Assembly: GCA_944381455.1 (NCBI GenBank)
Contig: CALWLF010000115.1
Location: forward strand, 1 to 59,423
From: an uncultured Clostridia bacterium
GTDB taxonomy: Bacteria; Bacillota; Clostridia; Lachnospirales; Anaerotignaceae
Reading direction: 5' to 3'
Length of the DNA stretch: 59,423 nt
Part shown: positions 41,335-50,503 of the stretch, in pieces
Layout: each line of letters starts with the position of its first letter
Position numbering within the stretch: the stretch's first letter is position 1
The notes under the pieces: model-generated
Databases searched by the model: none
Seen by the model: only the letters and a program-made list of their open reading frames with translations
Told to the model about the DNA's origin: nothing
Program-made: the position numbers and the translations under genes

Positions 41335-42636
41335 TTAGTACAATTTTCTCTTGTCGATGACGCGCACAGCCTTTCCTTCGCTTCTGGCAATGGATTTTGG
41401 CGCCACCAGACGCACCTTGGCATAAATGCCCAGCATTGCTTTCATGGCGTTTACCAGTTCTTTTTCTTTGGCTGTCACTTCGCTCACCGAGTCAGAGAAC
41501 ATTTCCGGCGTCATTTCCACCTGCACTTCCAGCGTATCGCTGTTGTTGACACGGTCCACAATCAGCTGATAGTTGGCTGCATAGCCTTTGTTGAGCAAAA
41601 TCGTTTCAATCTGAGATGGAAATACGTTGACACCTTTGATGATCAGCATATCGTCGCTTCTGCCCATTGGCTTGCTCATTTTCACATGGGTGCGGCCGCA
41701 GGAACATTTTTCCCGTTTCAGCACACAGATGTCTCTGGTGCGGTAGCGCAGCAGAGGGAAGGCTTCTTTTGTAATGCAGGTAAACACCAGCTCGCCTTTT
41801 TCTCCTTCCGGCAGCACTTCTTCTGTCACAGGATCGATAATTTCTGCAATAAAATGGTCTTCGTTGATATGCATCCCTGTCTGGGCGCTGCACTCGAAGG
41901 AAACGCCCGGGCCGGAAATTTCTGTCAAGCCGTAAATATCATATGCCTTAATGCCCAATCCTTTTTCAATATCCCGGCGCATTTCTTCTGTCCAGGCTTC
42001 TGCTCCAAAGATACCGGCTTTCAGATGAATTTGGTCTTTTAAGCCGCGTTCATTGATGGATTCCGATAAATATGCAGCATAAGAAGGGGTGCAGCAAAGG
42101 ATCGTGGAACCCAAGTCACACATAAACTGGATCTGGCGGTCCGTATTCCCGGAAGACATGGGCAGCGTCAGTGAGCCCACTTTGTGGCTTCCGCCATGCA
42201 GCCCGGCCCCGCCGGTAAATAAGCCATAGCCATAGGAAACGTGCACCACATCGTCTTTCGTTCCGCCTGCTGCCATAATGGCTCTTGCACAGCAATCTTC
42301 CCACAAATCCAAGTCATGCTGGGTATAAAAAGCCACCACTCTTCGTCCCGTGGTGCCGGAGGTGGATTGAATGCGCACTGCTTCCGATACAGGTACAGCG
42401 CACAAACCATAGGGATAGGCATCACGTAAATCTGCCTTTGTCAAAAAAGGCAGTTTATGTAAATCAGCCACCGACTGCACATCAGCAGGTGTCACACCCT
42501 TTTCCTCCATTTTTTTTCTGTAGTATGGTACGTTGTCATACACATACTGCACCTGTTTTACCAGGCGTTCATTCTGCCATGCCAAAATCTGTTCTCTGGA
42601 TGCGCATTCAATCTCTGGTTGGTAATACCGCTCCAT
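41335..42636 (-). CDS. paaK: Phenylacetate-CoA ligase family enzyme
   Basis: A 433-residue AMP-forming ligase. Start ATG 42636 (MERYYQPEIECASREQI) after AAGGAGGAA. Motifs are the P-loop-like IQSTSGTTGRRVVAFYTQHD, the YGLTEISGPGVSFEC A5-type motif, RTRDICVLKREKC, and a C-terminal ligase domain ending GKAVRVIDKRKLY with the catalytic Lys. The four-Cys zinc-like site (C-x-C around KCSCG) of the family is visible in part. In fermenters these paaK/ACT pairs accompany oxidative breakdown of aromatic amino acids to aryl-acetates, with ATP from the acyl-CoA; here the partner oxidoreductase is not in the window. Confidence 0.94.
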   Translation of the reverse strand: MERYYQPEIECASREQILAWQNERLVKQVQYVYDNVPYYRKKMEEKGVTPADVQSVADLHKLPFLTKADLRDAYPYGLCAVPVSEAVRIQSTSGTTGRRVVAFYTQHDLDLWEDCCARAIMAAGGTKDDVVHVSYGYGLFTGGAGLHGGSHKVGSLTLPMSSGNTDRQIQFMCDLGSTILCCTPSYAAYLSESINERGLKDQIHLKAGIFGAEAWTEEMRRDIEKGLGIKAYDIYGLTEISGPGVSFECSAQTGMHINEDHFIAEIIDPVTEEVLPEGEKGELVFTCITKEAFPLLRYRTRDICVLKREKCSCGRTHVKMSKPMGRSDDMLIIKGVNVFPSQIETILLNKGYAANYQLIVDRVNNSDTLEVQVEMTPEMFSDSVSEVTAKEKELVNAMKAMLGIYAKVRLVAPKSIARSEGKAVRVIDKRKLY

Positions 42637-42793
42637 GGTTTTGTTCCTCCTTCTTGATTGCAAAACTTTTCTTTTGCAATACGATTATTCCTATTGTATT
42701 GTATCATTTTATGGACTGCTTGAAAAGGAGAATTTTGAAAAAATAACAATTTTTTTCATTTTACAACACAATATCAAACTTACCATTGCCAGC

Positions 42794-42828
42794 AAAAAAC
42801 CGCAGCTCCTTTTTGGGGAAACTGCGGT
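42794..42828 (-). terminator. terminator of the secreted stalk-domain protein
   Basis: Stem ACCGCAG (42799-42805) / CTGCGGT (42822-42828), extended by CCCC/GG(A)G pairing, then T6 on the minus strand. Confidence 0.8.
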
Positions 42829-42860
42829 CTTGCTCTTTTCCTATTTTCAATTTTAGTTTC

Positions 42861-43802
42861 TTATTTCATATAGTCTGCCACATCAGAAGAAACCATCATG
42901 GTGTCTTTTTCCAATTTGGTGTTCAAATCCAGTGTAATGGCTTCGCCGTTGACACGGATTACATTGCTGCCCTGTAAAAATTCCAACACCAGGCCTTCTT
43001 TATTCCAAGTAATGGGGGCATCGTTGGATACCCATTCCACCGTAAAGCCAGCTTCTTCTGCCGTCGCTCTCATGGGAACATAGGTGGAAACGGCTTCCGG
43101 CATTGCCTTTGCTTCTGGATCTGCTGTTGCTTCTGTTTCTTCAGCCAAAATCACCACTTTAGAAGGTGTGGTCTGGGCTGGAATGCTTCTGGTGGTAATG
43201 GTGTAAAATACCAATGCTTCGCTGTTTTTCAAATCCTCTGCACCATAAATTCTCTTGTTGCCAGTCACAGAAGAAATGGCCGTTTCTTCTCCAATGTTCA
43301 GCTGCAGCATCGCTTCTGCACAAACCAGGTTTTCATCGAATGTACCCACCGTAAAGGAACCGTCTGCACTGTGCAGCACCACTGCTTCCACGCTGCTTGT
43401 TTGTGGCGGCAGGCTCATGGTCATTGGAGAAAGAGATGGCAAAAGGAAGGTCACTTCCATGCCTTTTTCCACATCTTCCACCGACTTGCTTTCTTCTGGG
43501 GCCCCAGCGTCAAAAACCTGCACCCCTGGCATCAAATTGGCCACCAGCGTAGGGCCTTCTTCGTTGCCAATGGTAACACGCCAAGCGCCGTCTTGTCCTT
43601 CTTCTTTTTCCAGCACCGTTCCCGTATACGTTACATAAGCTGCCTGCTGGGTTTGCTGATCTTCGCTGGCGTCAACTTCTACTGCCGCCAACGGAGTAGC
43701 TTCTGTCGTAACGGCCGTTTCGTTTTGGGCAAACGCCGTCGTTCCCAGAATCATGGCACCAGCCATTGCACTTACCAATACTCTCATACTATTTTTTTTC
43801 AT
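42861..43802 (-). CDS. Secreted protein with copper-amine-oxidase-N-like C-terminal domain
   Basis: A 313-residue exported protein. Start ATG 43802 (MKKNSMRVLVSAMAG), eight bases after AGGAGG; an ATG two codons earlier is too close to the site. Signal peptide to about residue 26 (LGTTAFAQ). Residues ~50-220 form a beta-rich region (VTYTGTVLEKEEGQDGAWRV, EGMEVTF-type strands) seen in clostridial stalk proteins. Residues ~235-310 form an amine-oxidase-N-like repeat (STYVPMRATAEEAGFTVEWV, VIRVNGEAITLDLNTKL). Such proteins are wall-linked or secreted, with unknown function. No catalytic domain is present. Confidence 0.8.
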   Translation of the reverse strand: MKKNSMRVLVSAMAGAMILGTTAFAQNETAVTTEATPLAAVEVDASEDQQTQQAAYVTYTGTVLEKEEGQDGAWRVTIGNEEGPTLVANLMPGVQVFDAGAPEESKSVEDVEKGMEVTFLLPSLSPMTMSLPPQTSSVEAVVLHSADGSFTVGTFDENLVCAEAMLQLNIGEETAISSVTGNKRIYGAEDLKNSEALVFYTITTRSIPAQTTPSKVVILAEETEATADPEAKAMPEAVSTYVPMRATAEEAGFTVEWVSNDAPITWNKEGLVLEFLQGSNVIRVNGEAITLDLNTKLEKDTMMVSSDVADYMK

Positions 43803-43983
43803 TGTCATATCCTCCTTGAAATCTCAAAATCATTTCGTGTTCTTTTGTATTGACGAAAACCAATCAGAAAAGTTCCCTGCTGTTCCAAACTTTTTCTCTG
43901 TCTTTTGTTTTTCTTCTGTTTTCTCGCCAGATATCTATTGAGACGAAGGGAGCAAAATAAAGTTCCCGCTTTTTTAAAAAATT

Positions 43984-44535
43984 TTATTCTTTCTTTCCAG
44001 CCGCGCCATAACAATATCCGTCCGGCCCGCTGCCATCAGAAATCAAAATAAAGCAGCCGCGTCGTTGCCTTAGCATCTGTTCCACCTGGGGCACACTTTT
44101 GGGATTGGGCAGCGCCGTCAGCTGCTCCATCTTTCTTTCCAGCTGCACCGCCTCTTCCTTTTCCGCCGTAAACACAGCGCCAAAACGCCCCGGAAAGGCA
44201 CAAACCCAAAGCCCGTTTTTCATCTGCTCCAATGCCCCCTCGGCCGATTCCCCTTCATCCATGGGATCTCCAATGATGCCGCCGCTGCGGCAGGGTACGC
44301 CGGGCCACTGCGCACTGGCACCCATGGCCAAAAGTCCTTCCACCGGCCCGCCCATGCAAAACCGCAGCAGCTGTTCATCCAGTTTCACCACATGGGTTCG
44401 CCCGCAAAAGACATTCCCTTCCAAATACTCCTGCCAAGTCTGTGCTGCAAGCCTTCCCTGCCCGTCTTTTGTAATGCCTGCAAAAGCATATGGTACGCCG
44501 TTTTTCGTTTTTCCCCGAATTACAAAAGGTTCCAT
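43984..44535 (-). CDS. Hypothetical protein of unknown function, Gly/Cys-containing
   Basis: A 183-residue soluble protein, ATG 44535 (MEPFVIRGKTKNG) after GGAGGG. I do not recognise a family. It has a beta-rich N-terminus (GVPYAFAGITKDGQGRLAAQ, then TWQEYLEGNVFCG), a Gly-rich middle (SAQWPGVPCRSGGIIGDPMD) and a C-terminus with CFILISDGSGPDGYCYGAAG. Four Cys occur at scattered positions. No signal peptide or membrane segment is seen. The aminotransferase gene ends 43-58 bp upstream on the same strand, so both may share a transcript. Confidence 0.75.
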   Translation of the reverse strand: MEPFVIRGKTKNGVPYAFAGITKDGQGRLAAQTWQEYLEGNVFCGRTHVVKLDEQLLRFCMGGPVEGLLAMGASAQWPGVPCRSGGIIGDPMDEGESAEGALEQMKNGLWVCAFPGRFGAVFTAEKEEAVQLERKMEQLTALPNPKSVPQVEQMLRQRRGCFILISDGSGPDGYCYGAAGKKE

Positions 44536-44593
44536 TTCCATTCCCTCCAAAAAACGGCAAAGAAAAGCTTGCCTGCCTCCTTTGCCGTCGTCT

Positions 44594-45763
44594 CTATTTC
44601 TGATGTTTTTTCACAAATACTTCAATGCGCGCCAGTGCTTCTTCAATATTTTCAATGGAATAGGCATAAGAACAACGGATAAACCCTTCGCCGCACTGCC
44701 CAAAAGCCGTTCCCGGCACCACAGCAACTTTTTGGTCATATAATAATTCCCGGCAAAAATCCTTGCTGCTCATGCCCGTCGATTGAATGTTGGGAAAGGC
44801 ATAAAACGCCCCCCGCGGCTCGAAACAGCTTAGTCCCATCTGCCGAAACCCATTGACAATCACACGCCGCCGCTCGTCATACGCCTCCCGCATGATATCA
44901 ATTTCTTCGTCTCTCGACTCTCCTCGCAGCGCTTCAATGCCTGCAAACTGGCTGGGCGTTGGCGCGCACATGGCAATGTATTGATGGATTTTTGTCATGT
45001 GGAAGATAAATTCCTCCGGTCCTGCCGCATACCCAAGGCGCCATCCCGTCATGGCAAAGGCCTTCGAAAAACCGTTTAATACAATGGTTCTCTCGTACAT
45101 CCCCGGCAGCTCCGCAATGGAAACGTGCTGGCCGCCATAGGTCAGTTCCGAATAAATCTCGTCGCTGATGACAATGATGTCGTGCTCAATAATCACCTTG
45201 GCAATGGCCGATAAATCATCCAGTTCCATGATGCCCCCCGTGGGGTTATTGGGATAGGGCAAAATCAGCGCCTTTGTCTTTGGTGTGATGGCCCTTTCCA
45301 GTTCTTCCGCCGTCAACCGAAACTGGTCCTCTTCCTTTGTCACAATTTCCTTTGCCACACCGCCGCACATGGTAATACATGGCTTATAGCTGACATAGGA
45401 AGGCTCCACCACCAAAATTTCATCGCCTGGGTTAATCAGCATCCGCAGCGCCAAATCAATGCCTTCGCTGGCGCCCACGGTCACCAAAATCTGGCTTTTC
45501 GGATCATAGCTGATGTGAAACCGTTCCTCCAGATAGTCGCCAATGGCTTCTCTCAGCTCCATCATGCCTGAATTGGAGGAATACGACGTAATCCCCTTTT
45601 CCAAAGAAGAAATGGCCGCCTCCCGCACATGCCAGGGTGTTTCAAAATCCGGTTCCCCCACGCCAAGCGAAATGGCATCTTTCATCATGTTGGCCACATC
45701 AAAAAATTCCCGGATGCCGGAACTTGGCATCGCTTCAATGCTTCTTGCAATATAGTTTGACAT
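44594..45763 (-). CDS. Class I/II PLP-dependent aminotransferase
   Basis: A 389-residue enzyme of the AspC/PatA group (fold type I). Start ATG 45763 (MSNYIARSIEAMPSSGIREF) after GAGAGG. The PLP lysine lies in LNGFSKAFAMTGWRLGYAAG. Other motifs are LGVGEPDFETPW, YPNNPTGGIMELDDL, VISDEIYSELTYGG, and EGFIRCSYAYSIENIEEALA with the substrate-binding Arg. It could use aromatic or branched amino acids; exact donor and acceptor cannot be told. Next to paaK/ACT/pheA an aromatic aminotransferase role is attractive. Confidence 0.94.
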   Translation of the reverse strand: MSNYIARSIEAMPSSGIREFFDVANMMKDAISLGVGEPDFETPWHVREAAISSLEKGITSYSSNSGMMELREAIGDYLEERFHISYDPKSQILVTVGASEGIDLALRMLINPGDEILVVEPSYVSYKPCITMCGGVAKEIVTKEEDQFRLTAEELERAITPKTKALILPYPNNPTGGIMELDDLSAIAKVIIEHDIIVISDEIYSELTYGGQHVSIAELPGMYERTIVLNGFSKAFAMTGWRLGYAAGPEEFIFHMTKIHQYIAMCAPTPSQFAGIEALRGESRDEEIDIMREAYDERRRVIVNGFRQMGLSCFEPRGAFYAFPNIQSTGMSSKDFCRELLYDQKVAVVPGTAFGQCGEGFIRCSYAYSIENIEEALARIEVFVKKHQK

Positions 45764-45883
45764 TTGTTGTCCTCTCCATCTCAAAATTGCTTGGCTGTCA
45801 CTGTGCCGTCTGTTTTTTCATCATATCATATTCTGCCAGCCATCAGCCATTCTTTTTTTCTGTTGTATCGGAAAAAGAACAAC

Positions 45884-47209
45884 TCAGCCAATGCCGCCAA
45901 AAAAGATACCCAACACATAAACTGCCAACGTTATGCCCACAAACAGATACTTGGTCATCGGTTCAAACCAAGCTCCAAGTTTTTTCTTTCTGCCCAGCTG
46001 CACCTGGCTTCTGGCAAAGCCGTCGGGACAAACCCAGTAAAACATCACCGCCGCCAGCAATGCACCCAGCGGGATGATATAAATGGATACCACATCCATC
46101 CAGCTGCCCACCATGTCGCCGCTTTCAATCAACACACCCACGGCCGCTGCCACCACTGCAATGATGGCCACCGCCGCCTTGCGGCTTAAACCAAGGCCAT
46201 GCTGCAAAGCTTCAATGGGCGTTTCAAATAAATTCATCAAACTGGTCACTGCCGCAAACAACACTGCCAAAAAGAAAATGATGGCAAATAACCGCCCAAA
46301 TGGCATCTGCTGAAATACGCTGGGCAATGTGATAAACATCAGCGGAGGCCCGGACGAAACGTCTAACCCAAAGGCAAACACCGCTGGAATCACCACAACC
46401 CCTGCCAGCAACGCGGCACAAGTGTCAAAAAACGCCACATTTTTTGCACAGCTGATGACATCCGTCTCTTTCGATAAATAACTGCCATAAACAATGGTGC
46501 CGCTGCCTGCTAAACTCAGGGAAAAAAACGCCTGCCCCAAGGCATACACCCATGTTTTCAAATTGCCCAAATATTCCCATCTAGGCACCAATAAATAGCT
46601 GTATCCTTCCACAGCGCCTGGCAGCGTTGCCACCCGTACCATCAAAATCAAAAAGAATACAAAAAAGACAGGCATCATCACCTTGTTCATTTTCTCAATC
46701 CCTTTGGAGATCCCAAAGGCCATAATCACAAACGTCAGCAAAAGCCCCAGCAAATGCCAGCCCACACTGCCAAAAGACACCGCCAGCGCGCCAAAATAAG
46801 CGCCGGTGTCTGCTGCCGCCAACAGTTCTCCCGTCAAAGTGGCCCATAAATATTTTAAAAACCAGCCAACCACCACCGAATAGCCGATGGCAATGCCCAA
46901 AGAGCCAATCACCGGTATGATCCCAATGATGCCAAGCCCTTTTTTGCCTCCCATCTTTGCCGCCTTGGAAAATGCGCCCAACGGCCCCGTCTCCATGGCG
47001 CGCCCAAAGGCCATTTCGCCCACAACGCCGCAAAATCCAAGAAAAATCACGAAAATAAAATAGGGAATCAAAAACGCCGCACCGCCATACTGCCCCGTCC
47101 GGTACGGAAAAAGCCAGATGTTGCCCATCCCCACCGCCGAACCGATGCAAGCCATAATAAACCCCATTTTGCTGCTGAAAAAATCTCTGGAATCAGATTT
47201 TTTTCCCAT
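45884..47209 (-). CDS. Sodium-dependent amino acid transporter, SNF/NSS family
   Basis: A 441-residue membrane protein with about 11 helices. The first helix (MACIGSAVGMGNIWLFPYRT) carries the Na+/substrate-binding unwound segment found in LeuT and MhsT; helix 6 (FSLSLAGSGTIVYGSYLS) carries the second. Bacterial NSS proteins with 11 helices usually carry aromatic or hydrophobic amino acids (MhsT, TnaT types). It lies 6 bp from the U32-family gene and upstream of the aminotransferase, which may give uptake and breakdown of the same amino acid. Confidence 0.95.
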   Translation of the reverse strand: MGKKSDSRDFFSSKMGFIMACIGSAVGMGNIWLFPYRTGQYGGAAFLIPYFIFVIFLGFCGVVGEMAFGRAMETGPLGAFSKAAKMGGKKGLGIIGIIPVIGSLGIAIGYSVVVGWFLKYLWATLTGELLAAADTGAYFGALAVSFGSVGWHLLGLLLTFVIMAFGISKGIEKMNKVMMPVFFVFFLILMVRVATLPGAVEGYSYLLVPRWEYLGNLKTWVYALGQAFFSLSLAGSGTIVYGSYLSKETDVISCAKNVAFFDTCAALLAGVVVIPAVFAFGLDVSSGPPLMFITLPSVFQQMPFGRLFAIIFFLAVLFAAVTSLMNLFETPIEALQHGLGLSRKAAVAIIAVVAAAVGVLIESGDMVGSWMDVVSIYIIPLGALLAAVMFYWVCPDGFARSQVQLGRKKKLGAWFEPMTKYLFVGITLAVYVLGIFFGGIG

Positions 47210-47215
47210 CCTCTC

Positions 47216-48478
47216 TTACACCCTTTCCTCTTCCTGCTGGCTGCTTTTTTTGCGCAGCATATCGTATGTCTGTACTGGCTTTGGAAATTTCACCCAAAGC
47301 ATCTGCTGCGGATGGGGTGCGCTGTCCACCGGAGCCCCGTCTTCTGTGTACAGTTCTTCCACCACCATGGAAAACGACTCTCCCACGGCCGGCATCACTT
47401 CAATTTCATCGCCCACCGAAAACTTGTTTCTTTGCATCACTTTCGCTAAACCCGTCTCTTCGTTCCATTCGCTTTCCACCATGCCAATGAAGTCATATTC
47501 CCGGATATAGCTGTTGTTGGTGTATACCTGTTCGTTTCCGTCTGGCTTGCCGTAATAAAAGGCCGTGGTATAGTCCCGATGGCTGGCCTTCGAAATTTCT
47601 TCCAAATAATAAGGCAGTTTTTTCTCGTACAACGCCGGATCTTTCAAATAATCGTCGATGGCCTCCCGGTAAGCTTTCACCACCGTACCCACATAAAACG
47701 GCGTCTTCATGCGGCCTTCAATTTTAAAACTTTGAATCCCCGCCGCAATCAAATCGGGAATATGGGTAATCATGCAAAGGTCCTTGGAATTATAAATATA
47801 AGTGCCCCGCTCGTTTTCTTCAATGGGCATATATTCTCCCGGCCGGCTTTCCTCCACCAAATGATATTTCCAGCGGCAAGGATGGGCACAGGCCCCCTTG
47901 TTGGCATTCCGCCCGGCCATATAATTGCTTAATAAGCACCGCCCCGAATAGGAAATGCACATGGCCCCATGAACAAATGCCTCAATGTCCATGTCTTCTG
48001 GAATCTTTTCCCGAATCTCTTTGATTTCGCCAAGCGAAAGCTCTCTGGCCACCACCACACGTCTGGCCCCCAGCTGATACCACATCTTGGCGCTTTCAAA
48101 GTTGGTGTTGTTGGCCTGGGTGGAAACATGAATCTCCATGTTGGGCACAGCCTCCCTGGCCACGGCAAAGACGCCCAGGTCGCTAATCAAAAGCCCGTCG
48201 GCCCCCAGCGCTTCCACTTCTTTAAAATAATCGGCCATCCCCGCAAAATCCTGGTTGTGGGCATAGATATTGGCCGTCACATACACCTTTTTCCCTCTTT
48301 CGTGGGCAAAGGCAATGCCTTCAGCCATCTTTTCTTTCGTAAAATTTTTGGCCTTGGCCCGTAATCCATAGGCTTCCCCGCCAATATAAACGGCATCGGC
48401 GCCATAAAGCACCGCAATTTTCAGCTTTTCCAAATCGCCAGCCGGCGCCAACAGTTCCAGTTTATTCTTCCCAATCAT
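47216..48478 (-). CDS. U32-family protein, TrhP-like tRNA hydroxylation factor
   Basis: A 420-residue U32 peptidase-family protein. Start ATG 48478 (MIGKNKLELLAPAGDLEKLK). The family signature is complete (EAFVHGAMCISYSGRCLLSN, then NANKGACAHPCRWKYHL), including the Cys cluster that can hold an Fe-S centre. B. subtilis YrrN and YrrO (TrhP1/2) use prephenate to hydroxylate U34 of tRNAs, and TrmR then methylates it. Here the gene overlaps trmR by 17 nt; only one U32 copy is present. Confidence 0.93.
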   Translation of the reverse strand: MIGKNKLELLAPAGDLEKLKIAVLYGADAVYIGGEAYGLRAKAKNFTKEKMAEGIAFAHERGKKVYVTANIYAHNQDFAGMADYFKEVEALGADGLLISDLGVFAVAREAVPNMEIHVSTQANNTNFESAKMWYQLGARRVVVARELSLGEIKEIREKIPEDMDIEAFVHGAMCISYSGRCLLSNYMAGRNANKGACAHPCRWKYHLVEESRPGEYMPIEENERGTYIYNSKDLCMITHIPDLIAAGIQSFKIEGRMKTPFYVGTVVKAYREAIDDYLKDPALYEKKLPYYLEEISKASHRDYTTAFYYGKPDGNEQVYTNNSYIREYDFIGMVESEWNEETGLAKVMQRNKFSVGDEIEVMPAVGESFSMVVEELYTEDGAPVDSAPHPQQMLWVKFPKPVQTYDMLRKKSSQQEEERV

Positions 48479-49157
48479 CGTCAAATTCTCCTTCTTTTGG
48501 GGTATATTCTTTCGTTTTCACGCAAAGCACCACCCCGTCCCCAATGGGAATGATGCTGCTTTCCAAACAATCCAAATGGGAAATATCCCATAAAAAATTC
48601 CGCAGCCGCTTGTGGATGGTCCGCTGCCGGCGCGGCACCGAAAACCGGGATTTCACAATATCCCCGCTTTGCAGCACATCATCGGCAATCAAAATCCCCC
48701 CAATGGGCATCAGCCGCAGCAAATGGGGCAGAAATTGCGCATACTGCCCCTTGGCCGCATCGAGAAACACCAAGTCATACGGCCCCGTCAAGTTGGGCAA
48801 TACATTGGCTGCATCATCCTCAATCAGTGTGATCACATCAGAAAGCCCCATCCGCTTGATGTTTTTTCTGGCTTCCACCCGCATCAGTTCATACCGGTCA
48901 ATGGTGGTGATGTGGCCGCCTTCGGCTAAATACCGGCTGATGAGCCCTGCCGAAAAGCCCACAGCCGTCCCAATTTCCAGCACATTTTTCGGCGGATGAA
49001 TGGTCAATAACACGCTGAAAAACCGCGCCACCTCATGGGGAATGATGGGCACCAGCTTTTCTTCCGCCTCTTCTTGAATTTCTCCCAGCACTCCGTCATA
49101 CCTGGGCTGAATCAGCCGCAAATAAGCGCAGATGTCGCTGTCAACTGCATATTTCAT
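48462..49157 (-). CDS. trmR: TrmR-like SAM-dependent O-methyltransferase
   Basis: A 231-residue methyltransferase of the CCoAOMT/YrrM family. The SAM site is VLEIGTAVGFSAGLISRYL with the acidic THTIDRYE-like TTIDRYELMR; metal ligands lie in FLDAAKGQYAQFLPHLLRL and IADDVLQSGD. In B. subtilis TrmR (YrrM) methylates 5-hydroxyuridine at tRNA position 34; the adjacent U32 gene makes the substrate. The order mltG-trmR-U32 equals yrrL-yrrM-yrrN/O. It starts 12 bp after mltG. Confidence 0.93.
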   Translation of the reverse strand: MKYAVDSDICAYLRLIQPRYDGVLGEIQEEAEEKLVPIIPHEVARFFSVLLTIHPPKNVLEIGTAVGFSAGLISRYLAEGGHITTIDRYELMRVEARKNIKRMGLSDVITLIEDDAANVLPNLTGPYDLVFLDAAKGQYAQFLPHLLRLMPIGGILIADDVLQSGDIVKSRFSVPRRQRTIHKRLRNFLWDISHLDCLESSIIPIGDGVVLCVKTKEYTPKEGEFDDDWEE

Positions 49158-49169
49158 GGTTTTCTCCCC

Positions 49170-50267
49170 TTAGTTTCCACTGTTTTGATAGGCTGCCTTA
49201 GCCGCCAAAAACTCGTCGTATGTGGTGCAGAACACATGGTTGCTGCTGCCCTTCGCCTCCACCACATAATAAAGGTAGTCGTTATCCTCCGGCGCCATGG
49301 CTGCCGCCAAAGCCTCATCTCCAGGGTTACAGATAGGCCCCACTGGAAGCCCTTGGTATTTGTATGTATTATATGGCGAATCCACTTCCAAATCGTCATA
49401 TGTCACCACTTCGTTTCTCGTCCCCAATGCATACTGGACACAAGAGTCAATTTGCAGTAACATGCCCTGCTCCAGCCGGTTTATCATCACGCCTGCTGCC
49501 ACAGCCCGCTCTTGCGGCACCTGAATTTCGCTTTCAATGAGCGATGCCAAAATCACCACTTCGTCAGCCGAAAGGCCCGATTGATTTCCCGTTTCTATGT
49601 TGGCATAAGAAAGGGCAAACCGGTCCAGCATTTGAGCCAGAATTTCGTGCGCCGTCACCTTGGTGCTAAATTCATAGGTGGCCGGGAATAAATACCCTTC
49701 CAGCCGGTATTTCCGCTCGCCTTTTTCTGCCGGCAAAAACCCATAATCAAACTCTCCGCTTTCTGCCTCTGCCAGCATTTCTTCTGCCGTCACCAGACCG
49801 TTTTCTTCCACCCTGGCTGCAATTTGTTCTAATGTATACCCTTCTGGGATGGTAATGCGCACCGATTCCAAATATTGCTGTCCGCTCTGTAAGATCGCCA
49901 CAATCTGTTCTTCCGTCATCCCTTGGGCCAGTTCATAAGTCCCAAAATGGAACGTTCCGTCATACCCGTTAAGCTTGCTGTGGATGCGGAACATGGTCAC
50001 ACTGTCAATCAAGCCGTTTTCTTCCAATACTTCTGCCACATCTTTTGTCGATGCGCCTTCTGGTATGGTCACCAAAACAGTTTCTCCCAATGTGGCTTCC
50101 TGCTGGCTGCCTTCTTCCTTCACCATCTGGTTTCCAGCCGAAAAGGCATACTGAAACGCAACATAAGCAGCCAAAATCACAACGACAGCTGCGATCACAT
50201 ACACCAGCGCCATCCAAATTGGTTGTTTTTTCTTTCTCCTTTTACTCATTCTTCTGTCTTGTTCCAC
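49170..50267 (-). CDS. mltG: Endolytic murein transglycosylase MltG
   Basis: A 365-residue protein with one membrane anchor (~22-43, MALVYVIAAVVVILAAYVAF) and a basic cytoplasmic tail (SKRRKKKQ). A LysM-like domain (VTIPEGASTKDVAEVLEENG) precedes the YceG catalytic domain, with the active Glu in ILASLIESEIQVP and downstream INRLEQGMLLQIDSCVQYAL. The enzyme cuts nascent glycan strands and limits their length. The start is GTG 50267; an ATG at 50249 is possible. In this order (yrrL) it precedes trmR. Confidence 0.95.
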   Translation of the reverse strand: MEQDRRMSKRRKKKQPIWMALVYVIAAVVVILAAYVAFQYAFSAGNQMVKEEGSQQEATLGETVLVTIPEGASTKDVAEVLEENGLIDSVTMFRIHSKLNGYDGTFHFGTYELAQGMTEEQIVAILQSGQQYLESVRITIPEGYTLEQIAARVEENGLVTAEEMLAEAESGEFDYGFLPAEKGERKYRLEGYLFPATYEFSTKVTAHEILAQMLDRFALSYANIETGNQSGLSADEVVILASLIESEIQVPQERAVAAGVMINRLEQGMLLQIDSCVQYALGTRNEVVTYDDLEVDSPYNTYKYQGLPVGPICNPGDEALAAAMAPEDNDYLYYVVEAKGSSNHVFCTTYDEFLAAKAAYQNSGN

Positions 50268-50503
50268 TTTATCACTCTTTCTTTTTTGTTTCGTGGCCGT
50301 TTTATTTACAGTGTTTCCATTATACCGTTTTCACGCCATTTTCTCAACCGCTTTTATGGGAAAAATAAAAAACCGTAGGGAAAATGTAAGAAAAACCCAC
50401 TTTTTTGTTCCAAATCTCCCTGTTTTCCATACCATTTTTTTCTCTTTTCGTATATCATAAGAACAGAAACCTGCAATACATTCCACTACGGGAGGGGAAA
50501 CCA

